DNA of 64,000 bases, from contig JAHLEZ010000005.1 of NCBI GenBank assembly GCA_020726505.1, forward strand, positions 2,976,001-3,040,000, given 5' to 3'. The notes under the pieces are model-generated. The model made no database searches, was not told where the DNA came from, and saw only the letters and a program-made list of their open reading frames with translations. This document shows, one piece after another, positions 45,306 through 55,640 of the stretch (position 1 is the first letter of the stretch; every line of letters starts with the position of its first letter). The DNA comes from Leptodontidium sp. MPI-SDFR-AT-0119. Lineage: Eukaryota > Ascomycota > Leotiomycetes > Helotiales > Leptodontidiaceae. The position numbers were made by a program, and so were the translations under genes.

Positions 45306-46337
45306 TCAACATCCACCTCGGCCGCTCCATTCCTCCCTCATCCTCAGCTTCTCCACAAGATCCGCCTCGCACAACCACGCTTCTGGCCTATCCTTACTCT
45401 CCTTCATCTCCACTAAATGCAAACTCTGGTCCGCCTTCGGATCCGGACCCCCCTCCTCCTCCCCTTTAAACATAAACGTCCTAAACTCCGCATTATCAAA
45501 AAGGACACCCTCGCCAAACGTCATCCACTTCAAGAAATTCCCATGCGTAACCACAGCAATATGCACATCCTTGCCCTCCCTTAGCCGCGGAAAGTCGTAC
45601 TTCATAAGCCACATATTGAAAGGCGACCGGGTATCAGGATCCAGCTCTTCAAAATCCTTCTTGGCTTGATTTAGTTCCGATTCTGACATCTTGGCGAGGT
45701 TGGATAGTTCTCGCAAGCGGCTAAGGACGAGGTTCCTTCGTCTGGATATTTCTATGGGGCTTCGGACTACTTGAGGGATTTCCCAGCCGGGTTCTATTTC
45801 AGTAGTTATTACACTTTCGCCTAGTTCTCCAAACTCCGCTAATAGACTTGGAAGATCAGAACCGAAGTGGTTGGGCCCGAATCCCGTCTCTCGCAATATA
45901 TCGAGTGCGATTGGGTTTATGCCCCGCTTGATGGCTGGCTCGAATCCTAGAAACATTGTTTGCAGCGTGCGACGGAGTGGCGAGGTGAGGATGTGTGTTA
46001 TCTTATCCATGTAGGGGAAGCGGTGGCGGAGGTCGATGGCCTCATTGATTCCGTGGGTGGTGAGACCTGGATCTCTTACACTTTTACAGCGAGCCCTTTC
46101 GCTTTTATCTGCGTTTTTCGGGTCATAGTTTTGGTCCTGATAGATGTTAGGTGCTGTCATGGTGTGGTGGAAAGGTTGCGGAAAGACCAACCTTTGAGTA
46201 CTGTATGGCGCTGTAGTTGTGCTGAGACTTTTGAGCAGGTTAGAATATTTGTGAAATGAGGAAGGTGAGGAGATACTTACTTGTCCATGTCGGATCAGGT
46301 GGATGTACACCTTTGGCTTGAACCCCGTTGTCGCCAT
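45306..46337 (-). CDS. histidine phosphatase (phosphoglycerate mutase-like)
   Basis: Three exons (46281-46337, 46192-46227, 45306-46136) join in phase to 307 aa. The RHG motif (Arg16-His17-Gly18, LIRHGQ) carries the phosphorylated His and is directly followed by the 12-codon micro-exon SQHNYSAIQYSK. Later come SPLRRTLQTM, the region around ETGFGPNHF with the acid, and VVTHGNFLKW with the second catalytic His. This order defines branch-1 histidine phosphatases, as in fungal PGM-like proteins of unknown substrate. The chosen ATG lies in a good context just before the domain. In-frame ATGs at 46451 and 46427 would add an N-terminus rich in Arg, Asn and Pro, and cannot be excluded. Confidence 0.88.
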   Translation of the reverse strand: MATTGFKPKVYIHLIRHGQVSISSPSSFHKYSNLLKSLSTTTAPYSTQRLVFPQPFHHTMTAPNIYQDQNYDPKNADKSERARCKSVRDPGLTTHGINEAIDLRHRFPYMDKITHILTSPLRRTLQTMFLGFEPAIKRGINPIALDILRETGFGPNHFGSDLPSLLAEFGELGESVITTEIEPGWEIPQVVRSPIEISRRRNLVLSRLRELSNLAKMSESELNQAKKDFEELDPDTRSPFNMWLMKYDFPRLREGKDVHIAVVTHGNFLKWMTFGEGVLFDNAEFRTFMFKGEEEGGPDPKADQSLHLVEMKESKDRPEAWLCEADLVEKLRMREEWSGRGGC

Positions 46338-46947
46338 TGTTGAAGGTGGGTTGAGGATATAATTGAGGCTAGTCTTTTTTATTTCAGATACTGGAGACTG
46401 TTCTCCCAAGGGATTTGGGACGTTCATCTTGGAGTTGGGTCTCGCAAGCATTCTGAAGGTGTAAATCTGACGCGATAAGTTGAGGTTGATCGTTTGAGAA
46501 TGGACGAAAGTTCTCCTCAAGTCCTTCTTAAATACTCGCCAGAAGTGTGCGATTGTCAAATAGACTGGCCAATGGCGCTAGTGATAAATTGTTATAAAAA
46601 TAATTGAACTAACAGCTACAGCGGTAGTGCAGTCTGGTAGCCATTTGAAGCGGCGTGGAAAGCCTGCTTAGCTTCCCCTTAAATTAAGCGAAGCGGAGAA
46701 AACATTTACAGCGACTTCAGGAAATGACAGAGGACACCAGGCCACCTCGGACTGCTAAGATTTTTAAAAGGTCTAGATTGGGCTTCTTTCTAGGAAAACC
46801 CTCATTGGGTACTCATTCGGGATTCGGGTGTCTCAGACTTTTCCCGTGAGTCTTTCGGTTTTATGGCGTGTTCGTTCTTGCTTTTTTGCTAATAATGCCC
46901 TTCGCTATGTTTAGACTAGGATTTTGATGCACGTAGCCCATTTAATT
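46338..46947. other. intergenic
   Basis: Promoter side of the histidine phosphatase gene. No separate feature seen. Confidence 0.4.
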
Positions 46948-46972
46948 GGGGGGGGGGGGGGGGGGGGGGGGG
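46948..46972. repeat. G25 homopolymer
   Basis: Twenty-five consecutive G residues, directly downstream of the dead HET fragment. The length may vary or reflect an assembly limit. Confidence 0.85.
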
Positions 46973-47067
46973 TTGTAGCCTTATCGTTTGGGATTTTCTC
47001 TAGGTTCTCAACAAGCTGTATCGACTTTAAGCCGCGTTGCTGCCACAGCTCACCATCAATCATCCCC

Positions 47068-47475
47068 CTAGAAAATTTCAGCATCCACATCAGGTTCATA
47101 GACCTCACCCATAATCCCATGAACGTAGCATTCACCCACAAGAACATAGTGCCAAGATTTCCCATCCTGTATCCTAGATCCAGTTCTAGAGTCGACTTTC
47201 CTCAACAGCAATGGTGCCTGTACTCCCCTCGCAGCTAAGACAACATCTTCCTTCATTGTATATGGCGGGATAAGACCTATGAATCTACTACCTGTGATGC
47301 AAATCTGTCACCCGAAACTGGCGGCATAGATACCCCACCAGAAAAGCAGAGGATTGTACTCCAGCTTAGTCCCGTTCTCCTGCTGACTGCCTGGATAACC
47401 GGAAAACTGTTCAATGAAAGTCAGGAAGTGGCTGTTGTGGATGACTGGAGCAGGACGCAGTTCCATTGTGCGTTC
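47068..47475 (-). pseudogene. truncated HET-gene 3' fragment
   Basis: On the minus strand the sequence reads SRFIGLIPPYTMKEDVV, then APLLLRK and WHYVLVGECYVHGIMGE, ending at a stop at 47068. This is the characteristic C-terminal tail of HET-type proteins, similar to the end of the intact HET gene at 24661. Upstream, in the same frame, comes a coding-like stretch (PLLFWWGIYAASFG) interrupted by TGA at 47310-47308, which is one C-to-T change from CGA. The HET domain itself is absent, so this is a decapitated relic next to a G25 tract. Confidence 0.6.
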
Positions 47476-48250
47476 ACATACCGATGTTCTCCAGCAAGCA
47501 ACAACTGCACATTGCTGTGTAGAGTGACGATATACATCCTCAGTATCTGGAATATCGCGTGTGCTGAGTCTCCGTATAATGTGTTAGAGTGATGCTCTCA
47601 TCACGCGCTATATATCGAGCGCCTCGTGTGTGCCCATCTTGGTGCTACCATCCTTGTTCTTCGAACGTTCAAGGATGGAATATTTATAGTCCACGACATT
47701 AACAAACAGCAACCCGAAAGAGTGATCGGCAGGCATTGACACGTACCAGCGAGTCTGATGAGTATGGCTTTCCCCCCGCACGGTACGCGCTTTCAGGACA
47801 AGTTGTACTCAAAAGAGCACATTTGATGTTTTGAGACTCTTCAGTGACTACGAAGTCTATGATGTGTATTCTGACCTTGAACATATCCCCAAACGAGATC
47901 GAGAACGCGAGTGTATGAAAGTAGAAACTCATCAAAAGGGTATATTGTACCGAATCTAAACCCAAACGCCACCCAAAAGCCCCGCCCAAAAAATGCACGC
48001 CGATGTAATGCCCAGTCCCAATGCTAATCCCAATCCCAACTCCAGCCCCAAACCCCAGACCCAAGCCCAACCCCCCAATGCCCATTTTGAATTCCAGCCC
48101 TGAAAAAAAAAAAGCTCCACCCACCCGGCTCCAAAAAAAAAAAACCTAGTTTTCTTTTGATCCCTGTAGCCAGGAAGCTTTCCTCATCTACATCACACAA
48201 GGTCAGTGAAGATTCAGAGGCAGATGGAATGGGGAGGGTGGGAGAGGGAC
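47476..48250. other. intergenic with CCCAAT-like imperfect minisatellite
   Basis: At about 48005-48085 imperfect CCCAAT/CCCAAC/CCCCAG units repeat, so minus-strand frames there read as Gly-rich nonsense. A-runs of 9-12 occur at about 48103 and 48136. No gene supported. Confidence 0.45.
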
Positions 48251-49114
48251 TTACACGAGAGAGAATAACCGCAGAACAACCAAGGCCGCGAAGAGGAAGA
48301 CAATGAGTTGGTACATGAGGACAGAAGAGCACTGGAAGTATCAGACAGTAGTGTTGAGACATCTGTGGAGAGGAGTTACAACTTACCTTGGTGTCCAATG
48401 TGTATATCACTTGGCGAGGCGTATCAGGTGCTCGGGCAGCAAGCAGAACAGCAAACTGGAAGTCTATGTCAGTCAATGCACGAAGGGGGGATAGGAGTCA
48501 GTAAAGTACCTGATCTTGGTCCATCAGGACAATTTTGTTGGAGGAGCGTTGTGATTTGGGCGATGGTGAGGGTGGTGGTGGTGGTGCTCTTCGAGCGAGG
48601 TGGCTTCGAGTTTGCATAGCTCTCCGAATGTGAGGGTCCTAGAAGTCAAAAAAAAAGCTCGTCAGCTAGGCGAACCAAAGCTGAGTAAGACACGCTCCCT
48701 CCCCAGCATCTCACTGAGTTTTCCCCTGGCGCGGGCCGCAATGGCTCGTACGTACGCAGCAAGCAGAACGCTCCACATGTTGAATGTGTCCGCCGCACTG
48801 TCCGAAGACACCGTGGCCGTTACAACTCGCAAGAGACAGGCTGAAAGAAGGGAGTGAGAAAGTGTCTTACCTGTGGTGGAGATGATGACAGCGCTGTGTC
48901 TGTGGAAGGAGAGGAAATTGGCTCGTAAGGCACGCCGGGGGTGCAAGGTTGCTTCTTGAGGCGTGGCATAGTGGATTGTAATGTGATCTGATGTGATGTG
49001 ATGTTGTGTGATAGAGAGGATGGGATGGAATGAGATGGGATGGGATGGGAGGATGTGTGGTTGTGTTGTGATGTGGTGCTTTTGGAGGCTTAGTACTGGG
49101 AACCAAAAACTCAT
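48251..49114 (-). CDS. doubtful gene for a small tail-anchored protein
   Basis: Four candidate exons (48871-49114, 48510-48638, 48387-48463, 48251-48331) close in phase to 176 aa. The last three are convincing: LTIAQITTLLQQNCPDGPRS, then DFQFAVLLAARAPDTPRQVIYTLDTK, then a C-terminal membrane helix (QLIVFLFAALVVLRLFSLV) with only the stop after it, all bounded by GT-AG sites. The first exon is doubtful. The phase demands the ATG at 49114, whose frame runs through an ATCCC/ATCAC simple repeat, whereas the more protein-like start at 48969 (MPRLKKQP) is out of phase. Either the 5' end is misread or a frameshift has broken the gene, perhaps in the GGT trinucleotide run near 48569. No known family. 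Confidence 0.35.
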
Positions 49115-51735
49115 GAGCGGGCGGGAGGGCAGACTTTATGCTGTTTGGCGGACAGTGCTAGAATTCACAGATCACTCACTAAGTCCCCGGGCTAAACCCA
49201 TTGTATTGGCCTGGTCTTCACAGCGAGCAGTGGGTAGCTCAATGAACAAGCCGACGATGCTTCAATGCTGCCAATGGGAGACGTAGCACAGTGATTGCAA
49301 AGTCCAAGGAGCGCTAGTCGGCGAAGGGGTCTGGCGCAAATCCTCCATCTTCCTTACATATCTTTTGGCCAGAAGAGCATTTGAGTATAGTACGGCGCCT
49401 TGGGAGGCTGAAACTTCATGTAAATATGTGATAAAGTAGTAGAATGGATACATGTTGAAGATCTGTGAAGCCCTTTGCAGTAATAGGTTGTGGTGTGATG
49501 AAATCGCTGTTGCTTGCCCTGTCTACGTGCGACAGAAAGCGCGATGGCTAGATACGCGGCCAGCCCAAACGCAAGACTGGAGGCAGCACCTCCTCGGGCA
49601 GAGGCTCCTCTTGCAGCAGAGAAGAAGATAAGGCAATACACTTGTAATATTCAATGAAATGAGCCCTGTAATCCAACCACGACCGGGGGAGTGATGACTG
49701 CGTTGTGTGGTGAGGAACAATGTGCGACCGTGAGATGTTTGGGCCTGCTGAAGCCCAGGACCAGACACCGCACCTCCACGCCCAAGAGCCCCTTCCAAGT
49801 CAAATAGAATGCTAGCATGTTGAATAGTGCACATTGAAGAGACGATGGGGAACATGCTACAAGGTCAATGGCAGTGTGATCGATTGATGGGCTGCGTGCT
49901 AACTTGTGACCAGGGATGCGATCTGCTCAATCTACGAACCAGACACTAAGCCTTCTCAGGTGGAGACTTCTTCTATATCAGAGGAGATGCTAGAATGCTA
50001 GAGTAGCACGCATATGAGAAACAGTGCAACATAGTACACAAGTCCACAGTGGAATGATTGAGTGATGAACGGCGTGGTGATGACTGACTTGTGACTGAGA
50101 ACGCGACCGATACGTGAACTTGAGTTGCAGCCACAACTGCTGAAGCAGAAGTTTGTCTGGCACCAGGAAAGACGCGAGAGTACTTCAAATATCACAGATA
50201 ATAACCGGCGTTCAACAAGTCAACAGTAGATGATAGTACACACATTTAGTGATAGCGAGGTGCGACCATGAACGCGCGCAGTTGAAGCTCAAGACTACTA
50301 CACCACACCACACCACACTGTACCAAGCACATCGTAGAGTTAAGCTCCCCTAACAGACTGCAACACGACGAGAGGAATACATGATGAGTTCCCAGGCCCA
50401 ACCGACAACGCCTTGTGGTGGTCCCTGAGGTATCCTTTCGTGAACCGCCACAAGCCTTTCCACCCGCAGACAAGCCAGAAGTACACTCAAAAATTACACA
50501 GCAGTGTCTAGTAATGCAAACACAAACTTGGATAAGAATAACAGAACAAACAGAAGAGCAATAAGCTTCGGCTTATCCCTCTCAACGAGCCATCACATGA
50601 CGCACCAGCCAGTCAGTCCCATTAGGTGACTGATGTCAACGATTTAATGCCCTTGCGGTACCCCTGATGACCGATGATATGGCGGGGCAATGAAAAACGA
50701 ACGCCGCATCACTGAAGCGGCACCCCAACACCTTCAATACTCTCTTAAAGAATTCTTTCAACAGGTAGGAGGAATCTTTGAAGAGAAATGTCGTTGAAAA
50801 CTACCAGAAGAAGAAAGGTCCACGATTTCATGCACCCGCGCCACCACGTCACACTAAGCACTGAACCTTCGTAAGCGAAATTGGCGGGAATGCTGAAATG
50901 GGGCTGTGTGGGGGTAATCTATAAGACTCTTGGCAAGGATGGATTCTTTGGTAGTTCAATTCAATCACTGTTGCTTATTATAAGGGAGAGGTCTTGTGAC
51001 TTTGTTTCGGGAGTGAGAATAAGGTACTTGAAACCTTCACCACAGGTACAACTTCTTCCTACCTTTTTTTTTTTTATAAAAAAAAAGGGGGGGGGGGGGG
51101 GGTTGCACTCCTAGAGAGAAAAGGACCTAGGCTTATCTCTCAATGGAGCTGATGAAATTTGCAGGAAGAATCCAAAGGTAATGCCAACAATGTTTCCCCA
51201 TAATATTACTTCCTGCGTATTTGATGCTTCTTCTTTTCCTTCCCAAGACCATCCCTTGTGCGCGACACCTCATGGAGAATGACTATCAGGCCTCTGGGTA
51301 GGAAAAGAATCAAGGCTCTGTGACGCTTGAAACAAAAGGCCAGAAATCGAGTACGAGATATCAAGAAAGAAACTTCAAAAAGGAAAAGTAGATAGCTGGA
51401 ACGCTCGGGGTTTATGACACAGCCAAAGTTCAGCTAGGCAAAGCAGGCCAGCTCAGATATGTTCTCCTAAGCCGACGCAAGCTCGACGTTGTATAGATCA
51501 CCGTGACTGTCTTCATAGATCTCAAGCATTATGCTGCAACTTTGTCAATAATGATGTTGTGTTTGAAAAGGAGACAAAATTGAATCGAAGCGAACCTTTC
51601 ATAACGTCCCAAACCCATGCAAAGACCCGCCCCACTTCGAACAAAGTCCCCGCTTCACCCCACGGCACTCACTCACTCACTCACCATCAATCCCATCCTT
51701 CCTCTCCAATCATCACACACCTCACATATCTCACC
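49115..51735. other. 2.6 kb without a supported gene
   Basis: Several minus-strand frames of 60-110 codons (for example 49354-49641 with a hydrophobic Ala/Gly-rich stretch, and 50246-50473) could be exons of a degenerate multi-exon gene, but I found no splice chain that connects them. A T/A/G homopolymer tract occurs at 51064-51102. Confidence 0.35.
51064..51102. repeat. T12-A9-G16 composite homopolymer tract
   Basis: Twelve T, then AT, nine A and sixteen G in direct succession. Confidence 0.85.
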
Positions 51736-52905
51736 ATGTCAACAAAGAACATTCTCCTCACAGGTGCCAGCCGCGGAATCGGTCTTGCAGTTGCGAGATT
51801 CTTGCTCAAGGAGAGCCATAAAGTTTTCCTTGTTGCGAGAACGGCCGCGCCAATGGAGGAGCTGAAGAAGGAGTTCCCGGGGCAAGTCGAGTTTCTGGCT
51901 GCAGATCTGAGGGATTTTGAGGTAAGCGCCAGCTTGTTTTCTCGCTTATAGTATGGGATGTGTTGTTGTTCTCGCGTTTGGTGGTATGCATGAGGGTTTA
52001 AGGTCACGTTTTCATACGAAGAATGTGCGCGGGATGATCGAAGCAAGTGCTCCGGTTATGTGAATAGAAAGAGTCGTTGAAGTTAGTCTCATTTCTCAGT
52101 AGCTCATTCTCTTGGCTCTTTGATTATATTGCTAGTGCTCCTTCTCTTCTTGGACAGCAACTCATCTCAGTCGATGTCCAGCAATCAACAAGTATTCCAT
52201 GCAGATTGCAGTGCTCTTGCTCATGCCGTGGCTCACATCTTCTAGGTCGGACCAAAAGCCATTTCCCTCGCTCTGTCTTCGTTCAAGACTCTCGACGCCT
52301 TGATTCTCAATCACGGCACCCTATCCCCAGTAAAGAGAATAGCAGACAGCACGCCAGCTGAGTGGCGTAAGGCTTTCGATGTGAACTTCTTCAGCTTGAT
52401 CGGATTTGTACGTCTTCTCCTCCTCCTCCTGATAAACCTTCTGACATCCCATAGATCCAACCTGCTCTCCCAGCACTTCGCTCCAGCAAAGGAAGGGTAA
52501 TCCTGACATCCTCCGGTGCATCTTCAAACACGTACTCGACATGGGGTGCCTATGGCTCGGCAAAAGCAGCACTTAACCATCTTGCTGGTACACTCGCTAC
52601 TGAGGAGCCACTTATCACTACGGTATCTGTGAGACCTGGTGTTGTAGATACTGATATGCAGGTCGAGGTGAGAGGGAATAACACAGTGATGGATAGCAAG
52701 GATGCCGAGAAGTTCAAAAGTCTCCATGAGGAGGGGAAATTGTTGAGGCCAGAGCAGCCAGGGAATGTTATCGCTAGGCTGGCTGTTGGGGCCAAGAAGG
52801 AATTAAGTGGGAAGTTTTTGAGGTACGTGGGCTTTGATTTGCTTGACGGACGTGGCTAACGAGTGTAGTTGGAACGATAAAGAGCTTTCGGGGTACCAGG
52901 ATTGA
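51736..52905 (+). CDS. short-chain dehydrogenase (Irc24/benzil-reductase-like)
   Basis: Four exons (51736-51921, 52246-52407, 52455-52822, 52869-52905) join in phase to 250 aa. The cofactor motif TGASRGIG is at 9-16. LILNHG takes the place of the usual NNAG, a variant seen in the yeast YIR035C/IRC24 group. The catalytic elements are TSSGAS and YGSAK, and the C-terminus is SWNDKELSGYQD. These enzymes reduce carbonyls with NADPH in the cytosol. The start is the ATG in context CACCATGTC. Intron 1 is unusually long (324 nt); the protein reads well across it, so no exon appears to be missing. Confidence 0.9.
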
Positions 52906-53178
52906 GTAGCTCGAATGAACCTTCACATCAGACTTGTCGTGAACTCTATATTAGACTTGCAGCTCATTGGAACCGCTCGCTTCTTGCCTTATGCTGCGTC
53001 TGAGAATCTGATTTTTTAAACTCTTAATCTTTTTTCAAAACTTTGCAGCTTCACATATAATTACTCTTCATCCAGTCACATCCACTTCTTTAATTCCCCA
53101 TCAGTTACCTCAAATCAGCCCGGCTTTACTTCATACGAGTCTCTGCCTCTACCTCCCTATCCCGCACTCCCTATCCTC

Positions 53179-53913
53179 TCACTGATAATTAAACAAATAA
53201 TAAGTAACCACCTTCCCCTCCCTCCTATCCAACCGTCCACCACACCAAATCCCCACTCCCTCCCACCCCTCCCACTCCTCCAGCACCAAAATCCCCTGAC
53301 CCTGCCTCTCCAGCACCCTCGTCATCAAAATAACCCACCTCCCCGTCCTCCCAATAACACCCCTCAAATGCTCTGGCAACTTTGGCTCCCACTCCTGCTG
53401 GAAGATATGTCTCGAGAGCGAACAAGCATGCAGAAGCGGTGCAATAGGGAAGAAGATCTTGTTGTTCGGATTAGACGGCGGTATTGGATCTGAGAGGGAG
53501 AAGAACGGGGAGAGTGTCTTCGAGGAAAATGTTGTGGGTGTTTGGAGGGGGCATTTTCTGAGGGGTGAGAGATCGGGTGTGGGTGAGATGCGATGCGAGG
53601 TTATGATGCTGTAGTTTGTTTTGGAGATTAATGGTGCTTGGGCCGCGTATGTCCAGATTTGAACTTGGAGTTCGTTTGGGAGGAGACTGAATTGGTGGAA
53701 TGTTGGGTTGGTGTTTTGGTTGGAAGTCTGTTTGTCTTTAGGGACGAAGAGGTATTTCAGCTTGGTGGTGAGGGAAGCTAGTTTTGACGATTTGGGTGAT
53801 GGTGCTTCGGTTGGTGATAGGTGTGCGAGTCTCCATTTCTCTGCTTCTCTCTCGTCTCTTATGTCCTCTTCTCGGGACTTCATATAGTTCTTAGTGTTCT
53901 CGTCTGAACTCAT
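53179..53913 (-). CDS. 2EXR-domain protein
   Basis: A single exon encodes 244 aa. A charged N-terminus (1-35) is followed by the fungal 2EXR motif FHQFSLLPNELQVQIWTYA (72-90), then the typical ISPTPDL region. LLHACSLSRHIFQQEWEP is the conserved 'CRESR'-like block in a divergent form. The C-terminal half is rich in Arg, Gly and Trp. 2EXR proteins are a large, expanded fungal family of unknown biochemical role. The frame is complete and the ATG is the first in frame. It is convergent with the SDR gene, whose stop lies 273 bp away. Confidence 0.8.
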   Translation of the reverse strand: MSSDENTKNYMKSREEDIRDEREAEKWRLAHLSPTEAPSPKSSKLASLTTKLKYLFVPKDKQTSNQNTNPTFHQFSLLPNELQVQIWTYAAQAPLISKTNYSIITSHRISPTPDLSPLRKCPLQTPTTFSSKTLSPFFSLSDPIPPSNPNNKIFFPIAPLLHACSLSRHIFQQEWEPKLPEHLRGVIGRTGRWVILMTRVLERQGQGILVLEEWEGWEGVGIWCGGRLDRREGKVVTYYLFNYQ

Positions 53914-55235
53914 TGCTTGGATTTGAAAGCGAAGGAACGAACTGTCGTGAGATATATGGGTTGAAGAATAATTCCAGTTCCGCCTGCCAATCTCTCCAGT
54001 TGGTTTTGTTTGAACAAAGAGCAGATTAATAGTATGATTACAATCGATGAATAAAAATACATAATTCTTTAAATGGGTGAGGCCTTGTTTTCATATGTGT
54101 TGATAGAGATGGTGGGGGCCTGGAATCAGGCATCCACAACCCCTGCTGCAGGTTGAGTCGTAATTCTCCCCTTATTCAGCTGCATGAAGATTCAAGACGA
54201 AAGAAACTTACCTCTTCAAAACTTTTTCTTTTCATATAATTAATTAAGTTCTTTCGAACTTTATTAACCAGTTTTAGGGAGATAAGGTAATATACAGTGC
54301 TGATTTGACGCCCTTGTTAGCCACACCAACAAGACCAACACCAACATCTCACATCATCCCAATCTCCGATGTAACATTTCCCCTCACCCAATCCTCCCCG
54401 TATCATTCACTCTCAAAATCAATACAGCTATTCTGCTTTCAATTAACTAAGTGCCGTATCTGCACTTTCTAGCTCAGCCTGCCGAGTATGTGCAGCGTAG
54501 AAAGGGGGTATTTTTAGGGAAGCGAGAAGTGACCCAGCGACTACATTTTCAGTATCTAGGACCTCTTTGTGCCTTAATTAACTACCATTCACACAGTTTT
54601 GATCACTTTCTGGTTCAAATCATTTTCTCGCAAACTTGCTATCTGTTTCTTTTTCGGGGCGGGGGAGCAGTGACGTGATAAGAGTTAAAAGGAGGATTAG
54701 GAAAGAATTGAGGTTTCCGGTTACGTGACGAAGGGAAAGCCCAGATTAGGTAGTAGGCTAAGTTCCTTACACCGAGTGCCTAAGGTCTTCGTATTCAAAT
54801 CATTTATCGATTTTGAAAATCCTTAATCCAGCTTCATTTGAGCCTGCTTTGTTATGATCTTCGTTCCTGTTCGAAAAACTCCAGCTAAGCCTAAGCCAAG
54901 CGAGTTAGTCAATGAAATGGCCAAGCTCTTGTGGGGAGAATTAAGTGGCCGATTTTGGCGAGACACGCAACTCTTACAAACTCGCAACTAAACCACAATT
55001 TCTTTGAAAAAGCTACTGTCAAAAATGATTACATAATTAATTAGCTATTTTAAAAGAAGTCTTGAAAGTTTCATGGACTTTGAATCATAAAGCGCTTAGG
55101 AATAAAGTGTCATAGAATCTGGATTTGATGTTCCTCACGTGCCAAAATCGGAAATTTAAAACTAGGCCCACAAATTTCGACACTAATATAGTATTAAATA
55201 AGGAAACCTCACACATCAGCACACCAGCTGAAGAC
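53914..55235. other. AT-rich gene-poor island
   Basis: Base composition falls to AT-rich with words such as AATTAATTAA (54237-54246). No coding signal is seen. With the following tRNA and transposon this forms a repeat-type island of about 3 kb. Confidence 0.45.
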
Positions 55236-55327
55236 GCTTCATTGGTCCAATGGTTAGGATTCCACCCTTCCAGACTCCAAAAGAGTCAAGTAAGGTGGAG
55301 GTTCGTGTTCGATTCACGGATGTTGCA
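55236..55327 (+). tRNA. tRNA-Gly(TCC) with anticodon-loop intron
   Basis: The D arm (55245-55260, stem GTCC/GGAT, loop AATGGTTA), anticodon stem CCACC/GGTGG (55262-55266 with 55294-55298) and loop CTTCCA with anticodon TCC (55269-55271) are intact. A 20-nt intron (55273-55292) sits at the canonical 37/38 site and contains a GACTC/GAGTC hairpin. The T arm (TCGTG/CACGG, loop TTCGATT) has one T-G pair. The acceptor stem 55236-55242 with 55320-55326 has two central T-T mismatches, so it may be a decaying copy. A T4 run lies about 10 nt downstream. Confidence 0.65.
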
Positions 55328-55640
55328 ATCCATTATCTTTTGCATTTTTGACCCGAGTGGACTGAAGTTGATTCTCAAGTTGCCTGGCAGTTTTATTGAT
55401 TTTTTCGGTGGTTTGACAAGCTTTTGCCGAAGTGCGTCTTAGGGTTCGATTTAACGTTAAGTGGGGTGGGGGGCAAGCCAGACCATGTTAGTGGGGGAAA
55501 GAGAGCACTTCTCAGTTACCACCCATTGATTCGAGAGTAAAGCCACAACGACCTCTTGAATTCTATAGCTCAAGAAGCAAATTCCAATTCCAAACTCTAG
55601 TTTCGGTTAACTGATTCTTGAGATACTGTCAAGTGATTGT

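Noticed and set aside
47699..48124. 141-codon minus-strand Gly-rich frame
   Set aside because: It runs through an imperfect CCCAAT-type repeat and is low-complexity translation.
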